Source: Bradyrhizobium iriomotense (GTDB lineage Bacteria > Pseudomonadota > Alphaproteobacteria > Rhizobiales > Xanthobacteraceae). From it: a DNA stretch of 64,000 bases. The stretch is taken from the NCBI RefSeq assembly GCF_018129405.1, contig NZ_JAFCLP010000001.1:682001-746000 (forward strand), in the 5' to 3' direction. How positions within the stretch are numbered: position 1 is the first letter of the stretch; the number at the start of each line of letters is the position of its first letter. The translations under genes and the position numbers were made by a program. The notes below the pieces were generated by a model. The model had not been told where the DNA came from. It did no database searches and saw only the letters and a list, made by a program, of their open reading frames with translations. Shown one piece after another: positions 42,022 through 51,218 of this stretch.

Positions 42022-45000
42022 TCAGGTCGGGCGCAGGGCCTTGGCGCCGAGGTCGAGCTCGTTGACCTCCTTGTTCCGCTCGGAATCGGCCGCCGCGCGA
42101 TGGTCGGTCGCCAGCACCACATAGACCGCGGGCAGCACGAACAGGGTGAACAGCGTGCCGATCGACATACCGGCGACGACGACCAGACCGATCGAGAAGC
42201 GGCTGGCCGCGCCCGCGCCGGTCGCGGTCAGCAGCGGGATCAGGCCCGTCACCATCGCGGCCGTGGTCATCAGGATCGGCCGCAGGCGAATGCGGGCCGA
42301 CATCTCGATGGCCGAGCGGCGATCGAGCCGCTCGTTGACCTGGAGCTCGTTGGCGAACTCCACCATCAGGATGCCGTGCTTGGTGATCAGACCAACCAGG
42401 GTGAGCAGACCGACCTGGGTATAGATGTTCATGGTCGCCACGCCGAAGAACAGCGGGATCAGCGCGCCGACGATCGCCATCGGCACCGAGATCATGATCA
42501 CGAACGGGTCACGCAAGCTCTCGAACTGCGCCGCCAGCACCAGGAAGATGATGATCAGCGCGAAACCGAAGGTGATCGCGAGCTGATTGCCTTCCTGCAC
42601 ATACTGCCGGGAGTCGGCCAGATAGTCGTGGCTGAAACCGGCCGGCAGCTTCTTGGCTTCGCCTTCGAGGAAGTCGACCGCTGCGCCGACGGTCACGCCG
42701 GGCATCGGCACGGCCGAGAAGGTCGCCGAATTGAGCTGATTGTAATGCGTCAGCGAATTCGGGTCGGTGCGGGTCTTGATCGAGACCACGGTCGACAGCG
42801 GCAGCTGCTGGCCCGTGTTGGTCGTCACGTAGTACCCGCCGAGCGATTCCGGTGACAGCCTGTTGGCGCGCGGCACCTGCGGGATCACCTGGTAAGAGCG
42901 ACCCTCGAGATTGAAGCGGTTGATATAGTTGCCGCCGAGCAGAACCGCGAGCGTTGCGCCGAGGTTCTGCATGTTGACGCCGAGATCCTGCGCCTTGCTG
43001 CGGTCGATCGTGATCTGAACGCTCGGCTGGTTGTAGGCGAGGTCGCTATCGGAAACGATGAACATGCCGCTCTTGCGCGCAGCATCCTTCAGCTTCTCCA
43101 TCTGTTCGTAGACGGTCTGGTAGCCCGCGGTGGAGTTGATGACCATCTGCACCGGCAGACCGCCCGGACCGCCCGGCAACGGCGGCAGGTTGAACGCGAA
43201 GGCCTGCACGCCCTCGATCTTCGAGAGCTCGGCCTGCACCAGCGGCTTCAGCGCGATCGACGAGCGCTTGCGCTCTTCCCAGGGCTTCAGCAGCATGCCG
43301 GCAATGCCGCCCTGCGGGCCGTTGATGCCATTCAGCACGAAGCGCAAATCGGTCTCGGGGAATTTCTGGAATTCCTTGTCGAGCTTGTCGCCGTAGAAAT
43401 CGACATAGTCGATATTGGCGTATTTCGGCGCCTTGGTCACCGCGAACACGATGCCCTGGTCTTCCTCAGGCGCCAGCTCCTTCGAGGTGTGCATGTAGAG
43501 GAAACCGACGAGGCCGAGGATCGTGATCGCGAACAGGCCGGTGATCGCCTTGTAGTCGAGCGAGCGGTCGAGCCTGCGGCCATACCAGCGCGTCATCGCG
43601 CCGAACACCCGGTTCACGAGCTTGGCGAAACGGCCCTCCTCGGTGTTCTTCAGCAGCACCGAGCACATCATCGGCGACAGCGTCAGCGCGATCACGCCGG
43701 ATACGATCACCGATCCGGCGAGGGTAAAGGCGAACTCGCGGAACAGCGAGCCGGTGAGGCCACCGAGGAAGCCGATCGGAGCGTACACGGCCGCGAGCGT
43801 GATGGTCATCGATACGACGGGACCGACGATCTCGCGTGCGCCTTCCATCGCCGCCTGCACCGGTGTCTTCCCCTCTTCCAGATGGCGATGGATGTTCTCC
43901 ACCACCACGATGGCGTCGTCGACCACGAGGCCGATCGCAAGCACCATCGCGAGCAGGGTCAAGAGGTTGAAGCTGAAGCCCAGCGCCAGCATCAAGGTGC
44001 AGACGCCGATCATCGACAGCGGAATGGTGACGACGGGAATGATGACCGAGCGCAGCGAGGCCAGGAACAGGAAGATCACCACGATCACGATGATCACGGC
44101 TTCGCCCAGCGTCTTCTCAACCTCGTCGATCGACGACTGGATGAACTTGGTCGAATCGTAGGCGACCTTCATCTTCATCGACGGCGGCAGGTTGCGTTCG
44201 AGCTCGGGGAACAGCGCCCTCACGCCCTTGACCAGCGTCAGCGGATTGCCCTGCGGCGTCGCGTTCACGCCGATGAAGATCGCGTGCTCGCCGTTGAAGG
44301 CGACGCTCGCGTCAGTACTTTGCGCGGCAAGCTCGACGGTGGCGATGTCCTCCATCCGGACGAAGCCCCCGTCCTTGGCCTTGACGATCATCTTCCTGAA
44401 CTGGTTGACGTCGGTGAGGCTGGTGTTGGTCGAGATGTTGGAGACGATCAGATAGCCCTTGGTCTGGCCCGCCGCGGACTGGAAGTTGTTGGCCGTGATC
44501 GCGGCAGCGACATCGGCCGGCGACACGTTGCGGCCGGCCATCTTCATGGGATCGAGCCACAGCCGCATCGCAAAGGTCTGGCCGCCGAGAATATCGGCCG
44601 AGGCGACGCCGTCGACCGTCGACAGCACCGGCTGCACCACGCGCGTCAGATAGTCCGAGATCGCCGAGCCCGACAGCTCCTCGGAGGAGAAGCCAAGATA
44701 CATCACGGCCGTGGTCTGGCCCGTGGTCTTGGTGACGATCGGGTCGTTGGATTCCTTCGGGATCAGGTATTTGACCGAGTTCGTCTTGGCCAGCACCTCG
44801 GTGAGCGCCTGGTTCGGATCGAAGTTCAGCTTGATGTAGACCTGAATCGTCGAGGTGCCGAGCACCGAGGACGAGGTCATGTAATCGACGCCCTCGGCGG
44901 AGGCGACCGCCTGCTCGATTGGCGTGGTGATGAAGCCCTGGATCAGGTCGGCGGACGCACCGGGATAGACGGTCGTGATGTTGATGACCGTGTTCGACAG

Positions 45001-45117
45001 CTTCGGATATTGCCGGATCGGCAGCACCATCGCCGCGCGCAGGCCGATCAGCAGGATCAGCAGACTGACGACGACCGACAGGATCGGGCGTTTGATGAAG
45101 ATATCGGTAAAGCGCAT
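42022..45117 (-). CDS. RND-family multidrug efflux pump, inner-membrane subunit
   Basis: A 1031-residue HAE1-type RND transporter. It starts MRFTDIFIKRPILSVVVSLL, has the porter-domain pattern VYPGASADLIQGFITTPIEQ, and the proton-relay Asp pair in TM4, LAIGLVVDDAIVVVENIHRH. Two six-helix halves surround periplasmic domains, and the C-terminal half ends near TMSI-type GTLFTLFVLPAVYVVLA. It exports drugs or plant phenolics with the fusion protein upstream and an outer-membrane channel that is not encoded here. The tail after the last helix is charged. Confidence 0.95.
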   Translation of the reverse strand: MRFTDIFIKRPILSVVVSLLILLIGLRAAMVLPIRQYPKLSNTVINITTVYPGASADLIQGFITTPIEQAVASAEGVDYMTSSSVLGTSTIQVYIKLNFDPNQALTEVLAKTNSVKYLIPKESNDPIVTKTTGQTTAVMYLGFSSEELSGSAISDYLTRVVQPVLSTVDGVASADILGGQTFAMRLWLDPMKMAGRNVSPADVAAAITANNFQSAAGQTKGYLIVSNISTNTSLTDVNQFRKMIVKAKDGGFVRMEDIATVELAAQSTDASVAFNGEHAIFIGVNATPQGNPLTLVKGVRALFPELERNLPPSMKMKVAYDSTKFIQSSIDEVEKTLGEAVIIVIVVIFLFLASLRSVIIPVVTIPLSMIGVCTLMLALGFSFNLLTLLAMVLAIGLVVDDAIVVVENIHRHLEEGKTPVQAAMEGAREIVGPVVSMTITLAAVYAPIGFLGGLTGSLFREFAFTLAGSVIVSGVIALTLSPMMCSVLLKNTEEGRFAKLVNRVFGAMTRWYGRRLDRSLDYKAITGLFAITILGLVGFLYMHTSKELAPEEDQGIVFAVTKAPKYANIDYVDFYGDKLDKEFQKFPETDLRFVLNGINGPQGGIAGMLLKPWEERKRSSIALKPLVQAELSKIEGVQAFAFNLPPLPGGPGGLPVQMVINSTAGYQTVYEQMEKLKDAARKSGMFIVSDSDLAYNQPSVQITIDRSKAQDLGVNMQNLGATLAVLLGGNYINRFNLEGRSYQVIPQVPRANRLSPESLGGYYVTTNTGQQLPLSTVVSIKTRTDPNSLTHYNQLNSATFSAVPMPGVTVGAAVDFLEGEAKKLPAGFSHDYLADSRQYVQEGNQLAITFGFALIIIFLVLAAQFESLRDPFVIMISVPMAIVGALIPLFFGVATMNIYTQVGLLTLVGLITKHGILMVEFANELQVNERLDRRSAIEMSARIRLRPILMTTAAMVTGLIPLLTATGAGAASRFSIGLVVVAGMSIGTLFTLFVLPAVYVVLATDHRAAADSERNKEVNELDLGAKALRPT

Positions 45118-45148
45118 CGCGGCGATCTCGAATTCTTTGTCTTAGATA

Positions 45149-45175
45149 AAGTGATCCGGCCGGGCCGGATCACTT
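45149..45175 (-). terminator. Perfect intercistronic hairpin between fusion-protein and pump genes
   Basis: aagtgatccggc (45149-45160) pairs perfectly with gccggatcactt (45164-45175) around a 3-base loop, in the 69-bp gap of the efflux operon. On the minus strand only a short TTTAT stretch follows. It may be an attenuator or an RNA-processing barrier. Confidence 0.55.
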
Positions 45176-45186
45176 GGATGTTTGGA

Positions 45187-46380
45187 TCAGTAGCGCGGCG
45201 GCTGCGCCGGGACCTGCGGAGCCGGGTCGGTTGAAATCGCGACCGCCGCGCCCGATTGCAGCTTGAGCTGGCCGACGGCGACCACCTTGTCGCCCACCTT
45301 GAGACCCTTGACGATCTCGACGCGGCCTTCGACCCGGTTGCCGGTCTGCACGAAGGTGCGCACCGCGGAAAGGCTGGTCTTGCCGTCCTCTTCCTTCTTC
45401 TCGGTGATCACGAACACGGAGTCGCCGTACAGCGTGTAGTCGACCGCCGTTTCCGGAACGGTGATCACTGCCGGCTTCTCTGGCAGCACCACAGTCGTGG
45501 TCACGAACATGCCGGGCTTCAGGATCTTCTCGGGGTTGGCGATCGTGGCCTGGACGCGGATGTTGCGGGTGTCGGCCGCGATCTGCGGCTCGATCGTGGT
45601 GATCTTGCCCTCGAAGGTGCGGCCCGGGTAGGCGTCGACCTTCAGCCGGACGGTCTGGCCGACCTTGAGGCTGCCGGAATCCTTTTCGGTCACCGTGAAG
45701 TTGGCCCACAGCTCCGACAGGTCGGTCAGCGAGACGATTGCAGTGCCGGCCGTCAGATACTGACCAACCTCGACCTTGCGGACGCCGAGATCGCCTGAGA
45801 ACGGCGCACGCACCAGCTTCTGCGAGATCACCGCCTCGGTCTTGGCGATGCCGGCCAGCGCTTGGTCGTAGGCGGCCTGCGCATTGTCGACGGTCGCCTG
45901 CGGACCGAACTGGCGCGAGGCCAGCTGCTTGGCGCGGTCGAGCGAGAGCTGCGCGACGGTCGCCTGCGCCTTGTAATTGGCGAGGTCGCCCTGCTCCGGC
46001 ATGTCGAACAGCTGCACCAGCGGCGTACCGGCTTCGACCCGCGTACCCGGCTCGAACTTGATCTCGGTGACGCGGCCGTTGACGTCGGCACTGACGTCGA
46101 CCTGGTGCACGGCGACGAGGCTGCCCACCGCGGTGAGCAGGTTCGGCACCACCTCCGACTTCGCCTCGGCCGCGCTCACTGCCGTCGGCGGCGGCTTGTT
46201 GTTGGCGAAGAACTGCTTGATCATCTGGCCGCGGAAGTAATTGAACCAGACGAGACCACCGACGAGCACGGCAAGCAGCGTGCCGACGATGATGAACCAG
46301 AGCACCGGCCGGACCGGACGCTTGGGAGCCTTGTTGTCGATCGGTTCGCCCGAAATCTTGTGTTCGGCTACGATGTTCAT
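45187..46380 (-). CDS. RND efflux periplasmic adaptor (membrane fusion protein)
   Basis: A 397-residue fusion protein with one N-terminal membrane anchor (LWFIIVGTLLAVLVGGLVWF, about residues 27-46). The lipoyl half-motifs are VDVSADVNGRVTEIKFEPGT and LVRAPFSGDLGVRKVEVGQY. A helical hairpin lies between them, then a beta-barrel (DLSELWANFTVTEKDSGSLK) and a membrane-proximal domain. It links pump and outer-membrane channel. The start is one base after the tetR stop codon, so translation is coupled. A longer reading inside tetR is rejected. Confidence 0.94.
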   Translation of the reverse strand: MNIVAEHKISGEPIDNKAPKRPVRPVLWFIIVGTLLAVLVGGLVWFNYFRGQMIKQFFANNKPPPTAVSAAEAKSEVVPNLLTAVGSLVAVHQVDVSADVNGRVTEIKFEPGTRVEAGTPLVQLFDMPEQGDLANYKAQATVAQLSLDRAKQLASRQFGPQATVDNAQAAYDQALAGIAKTEAVISQKLVRAPFSGDLGVRKVEVGQYLTAGTAIVSLTDLSELWANFTVTEKDSGSLKVGQTVRLKVDAYPGRTFEGKITTIEPQIAADTRNIRVQATIANPEKILKPGMFVTTTVVLPEKPAVITVPETAVDYTLYGDSVFVITEKKEEDGKTSLSAVRTFVQTGNRVEGRVEIVKGLKVGDKVVAVGQLKLQSGAAVAISTDPAPQVPAQPPRY

Positions 46381-46381
46381 G

Positions 46382-47083
46382 TCATGCACTTTCTGCAATC
46401 GCCGTCTTGCCCGCATCCGCGGCCTGATCGCGGCCCAAATGCGAAGCAATTGCGGCGTCGTTAAGTCCGATACCCCTCAAGAGAAACTCACAGAGCTGCC
46501 GCTCCAGCTCGTTCGCCTTGCCGTAAGCAAGACAAGGCGCAGCCGGCAGCCTGGTCAGTGCCGCCGTCATCACCGCATGATGCGCGAACCAGAACAGGTT
46601 GAGCGGATCGCCCGCGCAGGGCCGCGCGTCACCGCTGGCAACCGCACGCTCGAGCGAGGCGAGGAAGACCGCCCCGATCAGCTTCTCGATTTTGGCATAT
46701 AGCAGACGGGCGAATTCGCCATCATCCAAATGACTCGTGGCCATCAGTCGCAGGCGCTGCGCTTCTTCCTGGTCGGGACCGTCGGCGATGTGGAGGAAGT
46801 GCTGAACCATGCCGCGGATCAGCTCGACCAGGGTGGCCGTCGACGGTTCCCGCTCGAGCAGCTCGGTGAGCGCCGGGTCGGCCTCGCATTCGTCGCTGAG
46901 GATTTCGGCGTACAGCGCCGCCTTGGACGGGAAATGCTTGAACAGCAGCGCCTCGGAAATGGCAGCAGCGGCCGCCACGCTCTTCGTCGTGGTGCCGTTA
47001 TATCCGTGGCGGGCAAAGCAGCGTTTCGCGGCACCGAGGATCAATTGACGCCTCAGGTCGCTCGTCATACGCAATGAGCTCAT
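46382..47083 (-). CDS. TetR/AcrR family repressor of the efflux operon
   Basis: A 233-residue TetR regulator. The HTH part reads RRQLILGAAKRCFARHGYNG, TTTKSVAAAAAISEALLFKH and FPSKAALYAEILSDE. The C-terminal ligand domain is divergent, as is normal. The start is uncertain: ATG 47083 (MSSLRMTSDL) or ATG 47068 (MTSDLRRQ). With the promoter proposed here 47083 would be almost leaderless. It is cotranscribed with, and probably represses, the pump genes and itself through the palindrome directly upstream. Confidence 0.9.
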   Translation of the reverse strand: MSSLRMTSDLRRQLILGAAKRCFARHGYNGTTTKSVAAAAAISEALLFKHFPSKAALYAEILSDECEADPALTELLEREPSTATLVELIRGMVQHFLHIADGPDQEEAQRLRLMATSHLDDGEFARLLYAKIEKLIGAVFLASLERAVASGDARPCAGDPLNLFWFAHHAVMTAALTRLPAAPCLAYGKANELERQLCEFLLRGIGLNDAAIASHLGRDQAADAGKTAIAESA

Positions 47084-47087
47084 GCTA

Positions 47088-47118
47088 GTGAGTAAGCACT
47101 CACCCACGCAAAAGTCAA
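47088..47118 (-). promoter_or_regulatory. tetR-mfp-rnd promoter with TetR operator palindrome
   Basis: On the minus strand TTGACT (47118-47113) is the -35, and 17 bp later the -10 region falls inside the perfect palindrome GTGAGT-GCTT-ACTCAC (47103-47088). A TetR-family repressor bound here would block RNA polymerase. Dyads of the TGAGTG/CACTCA kind are usual for AcrR-like repressors. Confidence 0.65.
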
Positions 47119-47213
47119 GCACTATACTGCACCGCAACCTGGATGCGGTGTGAAATTAGTGGAAATCGATCGGGCCTGCACGGCCCGCGTGCAGGATGTC
47201 GGGGGCAGACCTC

Positions 47214-47804
47214 CTAGATCGGCTGGAAGCCGAGGTCGGCGCGGATCCGGTTGAGGATGTAGGTCCCGTCGCGGGTCGGCAGAATTCGCTCCAGATTGGC
47301 GCTGTCGATCTTCACATTGGCAAATCGCGGGCCCGCCGACACGTCATGGACGGCTTTGGCGAAGGCCTCGACCTCGGCCATGGTCGAGATCGACTGGCTG
47401 TCCTTGATGCCGCAGGCCCTGGCGACGCCGACGAGGTCGGCAGCGGCCGAGGTGTGGCTGGTCTGGCCGCCGGTCTCGCCATAGGCCTCGTTGTCGAGCA
47501 CTGCGATCGAGAGGTTGGACGGCTTCTGCAGCCCGATGGTGGCAAGGCTGCCCAGGCCCATCAACATCTCGCCGTCGCCGGTGATGACCAGCACCGGCAG
47601 CTTCGGCTGCGCCAGCGCCAGACCCAGCCCGATCATCGCCGCGCCCCCCATGCCGCCCCAGAGATAGAAGTTGCGGGCATGGTCGCCGGCCGCGCACATG
47701 TCGTTGGTGGAGGCACCCAGGCCCCCGATCGCGACCACGTCCTTGCGGTTCGCAAGCAGGGTGGAGACCACCTGACGGCGGTCGAGAAGATTGGCCTTGC
47801 TCAT
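47214..47804 (-). CDS. TPP-dependent decarboxylase-like enzyme, C-terminal (TPP-binding) subunit
   Basis: A 196-residue protein resembling the beta subunit of sulfopyruvate or phosphonopyruvate decarboxylase. It has FYLWGGMGGAAMIGLGLALA, the TPP motif VLVITGDGEMLMGLGSLATI (GDG then the downstream Asn in VLDNEAYGETGGQTSH), and a C-terminal helix. The GDGE-to-DNE spacing fits the TPP/Mg site. It overlaps its partner gene upstream by ATGA. The 2-oxo acid substrate cannot be read from the sequence; no sulfonate or phosphonate genes lie nearby. Confidence 0.85.
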   Translation of the reverse strand: MSKANLLDRRQVVSTLLANRKDVVAIGGLGASTNDMCAAGDHARNFYLWGGMGGAAMIGLGLALAQPKLPVLVITGDGEMLMGLGSLATIGLQKPSNLSIAVLDNEAYGETGGQTSHTSAAADLVGVARACGIKDSQSISTMAEVEAFAKAVHDVSAGPRFANVKIDSANLERILPTRDGTYILNRIRADLGFQPI

Positions 47805-48343
47805 TTGGTGAAAACCTTGGCGCCGATCAGGCGCTGCGACAGAAGGACGGCGGTGGGCGTGAGCGCGTTGTACGCTTGCGATGCAGCGGCTTCGAGCACC
47901 GCAGGAACTTCAGCCGCGCTGGAGGCGCGCAGCACCTGGACGCCGGAGAGTTCGAACACACCCTGCGTGGTCGATCCCATCGGCACCTGCCACGGATTGA
48001 ATTCGCCCCACTCGCCGCGCATGGTCACGAGCGTGAGGAAGGGGAAGCGCAGGATCGGGATCAGCGACAGCATGTTGATGCAATTGCCGACGCCGCTCGA
48101 CTGCATCAGCAAGACGCCGCGTTGGCCACCGGCCCAGGCGCCGGCGAGCAGCGCCACGCCCTCCTCCTCCGTCGTCAGCGGAATGCCGCGCATGGTGGAG
48201 GAGTCCAGCACGCGCTGGATCAGTTTCGAATGACCGGCATCGGGAACGTAAGGCACCTGCCGGACGTCGAAGCGTTGCAAGGTCGCGAAAATATCGTCGG
48301 GCCAGTTCGGCACCGTGTCGGCAGCGTCAGCGCGTGCGTGCAT
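47801..48343 (-). CDS. TPP-dependent decarboxylase-like enzyme, N-terminal (PYR) subunit
   Basis: A 180-residue protein with the PYR-domain features of the alpha subunit: RQVPYVPDAGHSKLIQRVLD, PLTTEEEGVALLAGAWAGGQ (the Glu that activates TPP), VLLMQSSGVGNCINMLSLIP and FLTLVTMRGEWGEFNPWQVP. The ATG at 48343 has AGGA just upstream; a longer in-frame reading to 48388 has no site. Together with the next gene it makes one split enzyme. It diverges from the P450 gene across 105 bp. Confidence 0.84.
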   Translation of the reverse strand: MHARADAADTVPNWPDDIFATLQRFDVRQVPYVPDAGHSKLIQRVLDSSTMRGIPLTTEEEGVALLAGAWAGGQRGVLLMQSSGVGNCINMLSLIPILRFPFLTLVTMRGEWGEFNPWQVPMGSTTQGVFELSGVQVLRASSAAEVPAVLEAAASQAYNALTPTAVLLSQRLIGAKVFTK

Positions 48344-48383
48344 TTTCCTGTCCGGTCGGCTAGCAAGGTACAAGGACTGTAGA

Positions 48384-48395
48384 CGCATGCATGCG
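48384..48395. promoter_or_regulatory. Palindrome between divergent TPP-enzyme and P450 genes
   Basis: cgcatgcatgcg is a perfect 12-bp palindrome in the middle of the 105-bp divergent gap. The position suits an operator controlling both directions, but the sequence alone does not prove it. Confidence 0.35.
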
Positions 48396-48448
48396 CCGAC
48401 CAGAACAACAAAAACGGCATAACGGCTTTAACCGGCGAGTATAACGGG

Positions 48449-49669
48449 ATGAACGCAGATGCGAAGGCGCTGGCGGCCAGCTTCGATCTCGAGAAGCTGA
48501 CGCCTGAATTTTACGACAATCCCTATCCGACTTATCGTGCACTGCGGGAGAACGAGCCGGTCAAGCGCCTGCCGAACGGCACCGTGTTCCTGACCCGCTA
48601 CGACGATCTCGTCACCACCTACAAGAACACGAAGTCGTTCAGCTCGGACAAGAAGCGCGAGTTCGCACCGAAATACGGCGACACCCCGCTCTACGAGCAC
48701 CACACCACCAGCCTCGTCTTCAACGATCCGCCGGCGCACACCCGCGTGCGCCGCCTGATCATGGGCGCGCTGTCGCCGCGCGCGATCGCGGGGATGGAGA
48801 GCGATCTCGTCAAGCTGGTCGACGGCCTGCTCGACGCCATCGCCGCCAAGGGCGCTTGCGAGCTGATCGAGGATTTCGCCGCGTCGATTCCCATCGAGGT
48901 GATCGGCAATCTGCTCGACGTACCCCATGACGAGCGCGGACCGCTGCGCGACTGGTCGCTGGCGATCCTCGGCGCGCTTGAACCTGTCGTGTCGCCTGAC
49001 GCCGCCGCACGTGGCAACAAGGCGGTGACGGACTTCCTCGCCTATCTCGAAACGCTGGTCGCGCGGCGGCGCGCCAAGCCGGGCAATCCCGAGCGCGACG
49101 TGCTGACGCGTCTCATTCAGGGCGAAGAGAACGGCGAGCGGCTGACCGAGAAGGAACTGCTGCACAATTGCATCTTCCTGCTCAATGCCGGCCACGAGAC
49201 CACCACCAATTTGATCGGCAACGGCCTCGTCGCGCTCGACCGCAATCCGGACCAGAAGCAGCGCCTGATCGACAATCCAGATCTGATCAAGACCGCGGTG
49301 GAGGAGATGCTGCGCTACGAGAGCTCGAACCAGCTCGGCAACCGCATGACCACCGAGAAGGTCGAGCTCGGCGGCGTCACCCTCGAGGCCGGCACGTCGG
49401 TGACGCTGTGCATTGGCGCGGCCAACCGCGACCCCGCGCAGTTTCCCGACCCTGAGCGTTTCGACATCGCGCGAACGCCGAACCGGCATCTGGCCTTCGC
49501 CACCGGTGCGCATCAGTGCGCCGGCATGGCGCTGGCGCGGCTGGAGGGGGCGATTGCGATCTCGCGCTTCCTGGCGCGCTTCTCGGACTATGCCGTCAGC
49601 GGCCGGCCGGTGCGGGGCGGACGGGTGCGGTTCCGCGGGTTCTTGAGCGTACCCTGCACGCTTCGCTGA
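48449..49669 (+). CDS. Cytochrome P450 (class I, soluble bacterial type)
   Basis: A 406-residue P450. The C-helix area is VFNDPPAHTRVRRLIMGALS, the I-helix LLNAGHETTTNLIGNGLVAL, ExxR lies in EEMLRYESSNQLGNRM, and the heme loop FATGAHQCAGMALARLEGAI has axial Cys near residue 357. There is no reductase domain, so it needs a separate ferredoxin and reductase, which are not in this window. Substrate unknown. The start follows a weak ribosome site (taacggg). It is divergent from the TPP-enzyme pair. Confidence 0.93.
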   Translation: MNADAKALAASFDLEKLTPEFYDNPYPTYRALRENEPVKRLPNGTVFLTRYDDLVTTYKNTKSFSSDKKREFAPKYGDTPLYEHHTTSLVFNDPPAHTRVRRLIMGALSPRAIAGMESDLVKLVDGLLDAIAAKGACELIEDFAASIPIEVIGNLLDVPHDERGPLRDWSLAILGALEPVVSPDAAARGNKAVTDFLAYLETLVARRRAKPGNPERDVLTRLIQGEENGERLTEKELLHNCIFLLNAGHETTTNLIGNGLVALDRNPDQKQRLIDNPDLIKTAVEEMLRYESSNQLGNRMTTEKVELGGVTLEAGTSVTLCIGAANRDPAQFPDPERFDIARTPNRHLAFATGAHQCAGMALARLEGAIAISRFLARFSDYAVSGRPVRGGRVRFRGFLSVPCTLR

Positions 49670-49680
49670 GGGCCCAAAAT

Positions 49681-49699
49681 AAAAAAAGTCGAAAACGAC
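49681..49699 (-). terminator. Orphan terminator-like sequence on the minus strand
   Basis: On the minus strand GTCG-TTTT-CGAC (49699-49688), extendable by G-U pairs, is followed by TTTTTTTATTTT. No minus-strand gene lies upstream of it for over 1.5 kb, so it may mark the end of a small RNA within the 228-bp gap, or be a chance or relic sequence. The stem is short. Confidence 0.35.
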
Positions 49700-49897
49700 C
49701 CCATGCACAGTAGAGGCCGGGCCGACGGACGACACCCTGTGATTCCGCAGAACCATCTGACGTTTCGGGCAAATCGGGCTGCGCCACGCCATTGACGCAG
49801 GGAGGCTTCCAAGGCGGCAGGCTGATACCCAAATCAAGCTGAAGGCCGCCGGTGCAGTTGTTTGACGCCCCCGCGCGCAGCAATGGAGTGACGACAG

Positions 49898-51112
49898 ATG
49901 AACTCGTCGGTCATTGATTTCATCGCAACGGAAGCACGCTTTGGGGCCCATAATTACGCGCCGATCGGGGTCGTCCTGTCGCGCGGCGAAGGAGTCTGGG
50001 TCTGGGATACCGAAGGCAACCGTTATCTCGATTGCCTCTCGGCCTATTCGGCGGTCAGCCAGGGCCACTGCCACCCCAAGATCCTGGCGGCGATGGTCGA
50101 ACAGGCGCACAGGCTGACGCTGACCTCGCGGGCCTTTCACAACGACCAGCTCGCCTTGTTCTACGAGGAGATCGCGGCGCTCACCGGTTCCCACAAGGTG
50201 CTGCCGATGAACAGCGGCGCCGAGGCGGTCGAAAGCGCGATCAAGTCGGTCCGCAAATGGGGCTACGAGGTGAAGGGTGTGCCGGACGGCCAGGCCGAGA
50301 TCATCGTCTGCGCCAACAATTTCCACGGACGCACGCTGGGCATCGTCGGCTTTTCAACCGACCCCGAGACACACGGGCACTTCGGGCCGTTTGCGCCGGG
50401 CTTCAAGATCATCCCGTTCGGCGACGCCGCGGCGCTGGAGCAGGCAATCACCCCAAACACGGTCGCCTTTCTGGTCGAGCCTATCCAGGGCGAAGCCGGT
50501 GTCGTCATTCCTCCAGCCGGCTATTTCACGAAAGTGCGGGAGCTCTGCACCGCCAACAACGTGATGCTGGTGCTCGACGAGATCCAGACCGGGCTCGGCC
50601 GCACCGGCAAGCTGCTCGCCGAACAGCACGAGGGGATAGAGGCGGACGTGACGCTGCTCGGCAAGGCCCTGTCCGGCGGCTTCTATCCGGTGTCGGCCGT
50701 GCTCTCGAACAACGACGTGCTCGGGACCTTGAGGCCCGGGCAGCATGGTTCGACCTTCGGCGGCAACCCGCTCGCCTGCGCGGTGGCGCGCGCGGCGATG
50801 CGCGTGCTGGTCGAGGAAGGCATGATCGAGAACGCGGCGAGGCAGGGCGCGCGCTTTCTGGAAGGCTTGAAGGACATTCGCGCCAATACGATCCGCGAGG
50901 TGCGCGGGCGCGGCCTGATGCTGGCGGTCGAGCTGCATCCCGAGGCCGGCCGCGCCCGCCGTTACTGCGAGGCGCTTCAGGGCAAGGGCATCCTCGCCAA
51001 GGATACCCATGAGCAAACGATCCGCATCGCTCCGCCGCTGGTGATCACAAGCGACCAGGTCGACTGGGCGCTGGAGCGGCTCGCCACCACCCTGACGCAG
51101 GATTTCTCCTGA
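49898..51112 (+). CDS. rocD: Ornithine aminotransferase
   Basis: A 404-residue fold-type I PLP enzyme. It begins with [20 protein letters not shown] and has [40 protein letters not shown], the [13 protein letters not shown] block, [29 protein letters not shown] and the PLP lysine in [35 protein letters not shown] completes the pocket. These motifs and the length are those of RocD, which converts ornithine and 2-oxoglutarate to glutamate semialdehyde and glutamate. GGAGTGACGACAG precedes the ATG. It appears monocistronic. Confidence 0.94.
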   Translation: MNSSVIDFIATEARFGAHNYAPIGVVLSRGEGVWVWDTEGNRYLDCLSAYSAVSQGHCHPKILAAMVEQAHRLTLTSRAFHNDQLALFYEEIAALTGSHKVLPMNSGAEAVESAIKSVRKWGYEVKGVPDGQAEIIVCANNFHGRTLGIVGFSTDPETHGHFGPFAPGFKIIPFGDAAALEQAITPNTVAFLVEPIQGEAGVVIPPAGYFTKVRELCTANNVMLVLDEIQTGLGRTGKLLAEQHEGIEADVTLLGKALSGGFYPVSAVLSNNDVLGTLRPGQHGSTFGGNPLACAVARAAMRVLVEEGMIENAARQGARFLEGLKDIRANTIREVRGRGLMLAVELHPEAGRARRYCEALQGKGILAKDTHEQTIRIAPPLVITSDQVDWALERLATTLTQDFS

Positions 51113-51218
51113 GACTGCCTGCGTCGGAAGATCGCAATGCCGTTCGTGGCCAACAACGAACGATTCCGCCGGCTGTGCGTTGAATGTCGTGGGCGATTAC
51201 GAGCTGGGAGCGACGATC

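Noticed and set aside
40204-42855. An 883-codon open frame on the plus strand
   Set aside because: It runs antisense through the end of the kinase gene, the efflux terminator and the RND gene, and has only shadow composition.
48428-50326. A 632-codon open frame on the minus strand
   Set aside because: It is antisense to the P450 and ornithine aminotransferase genes and lacks motifs.
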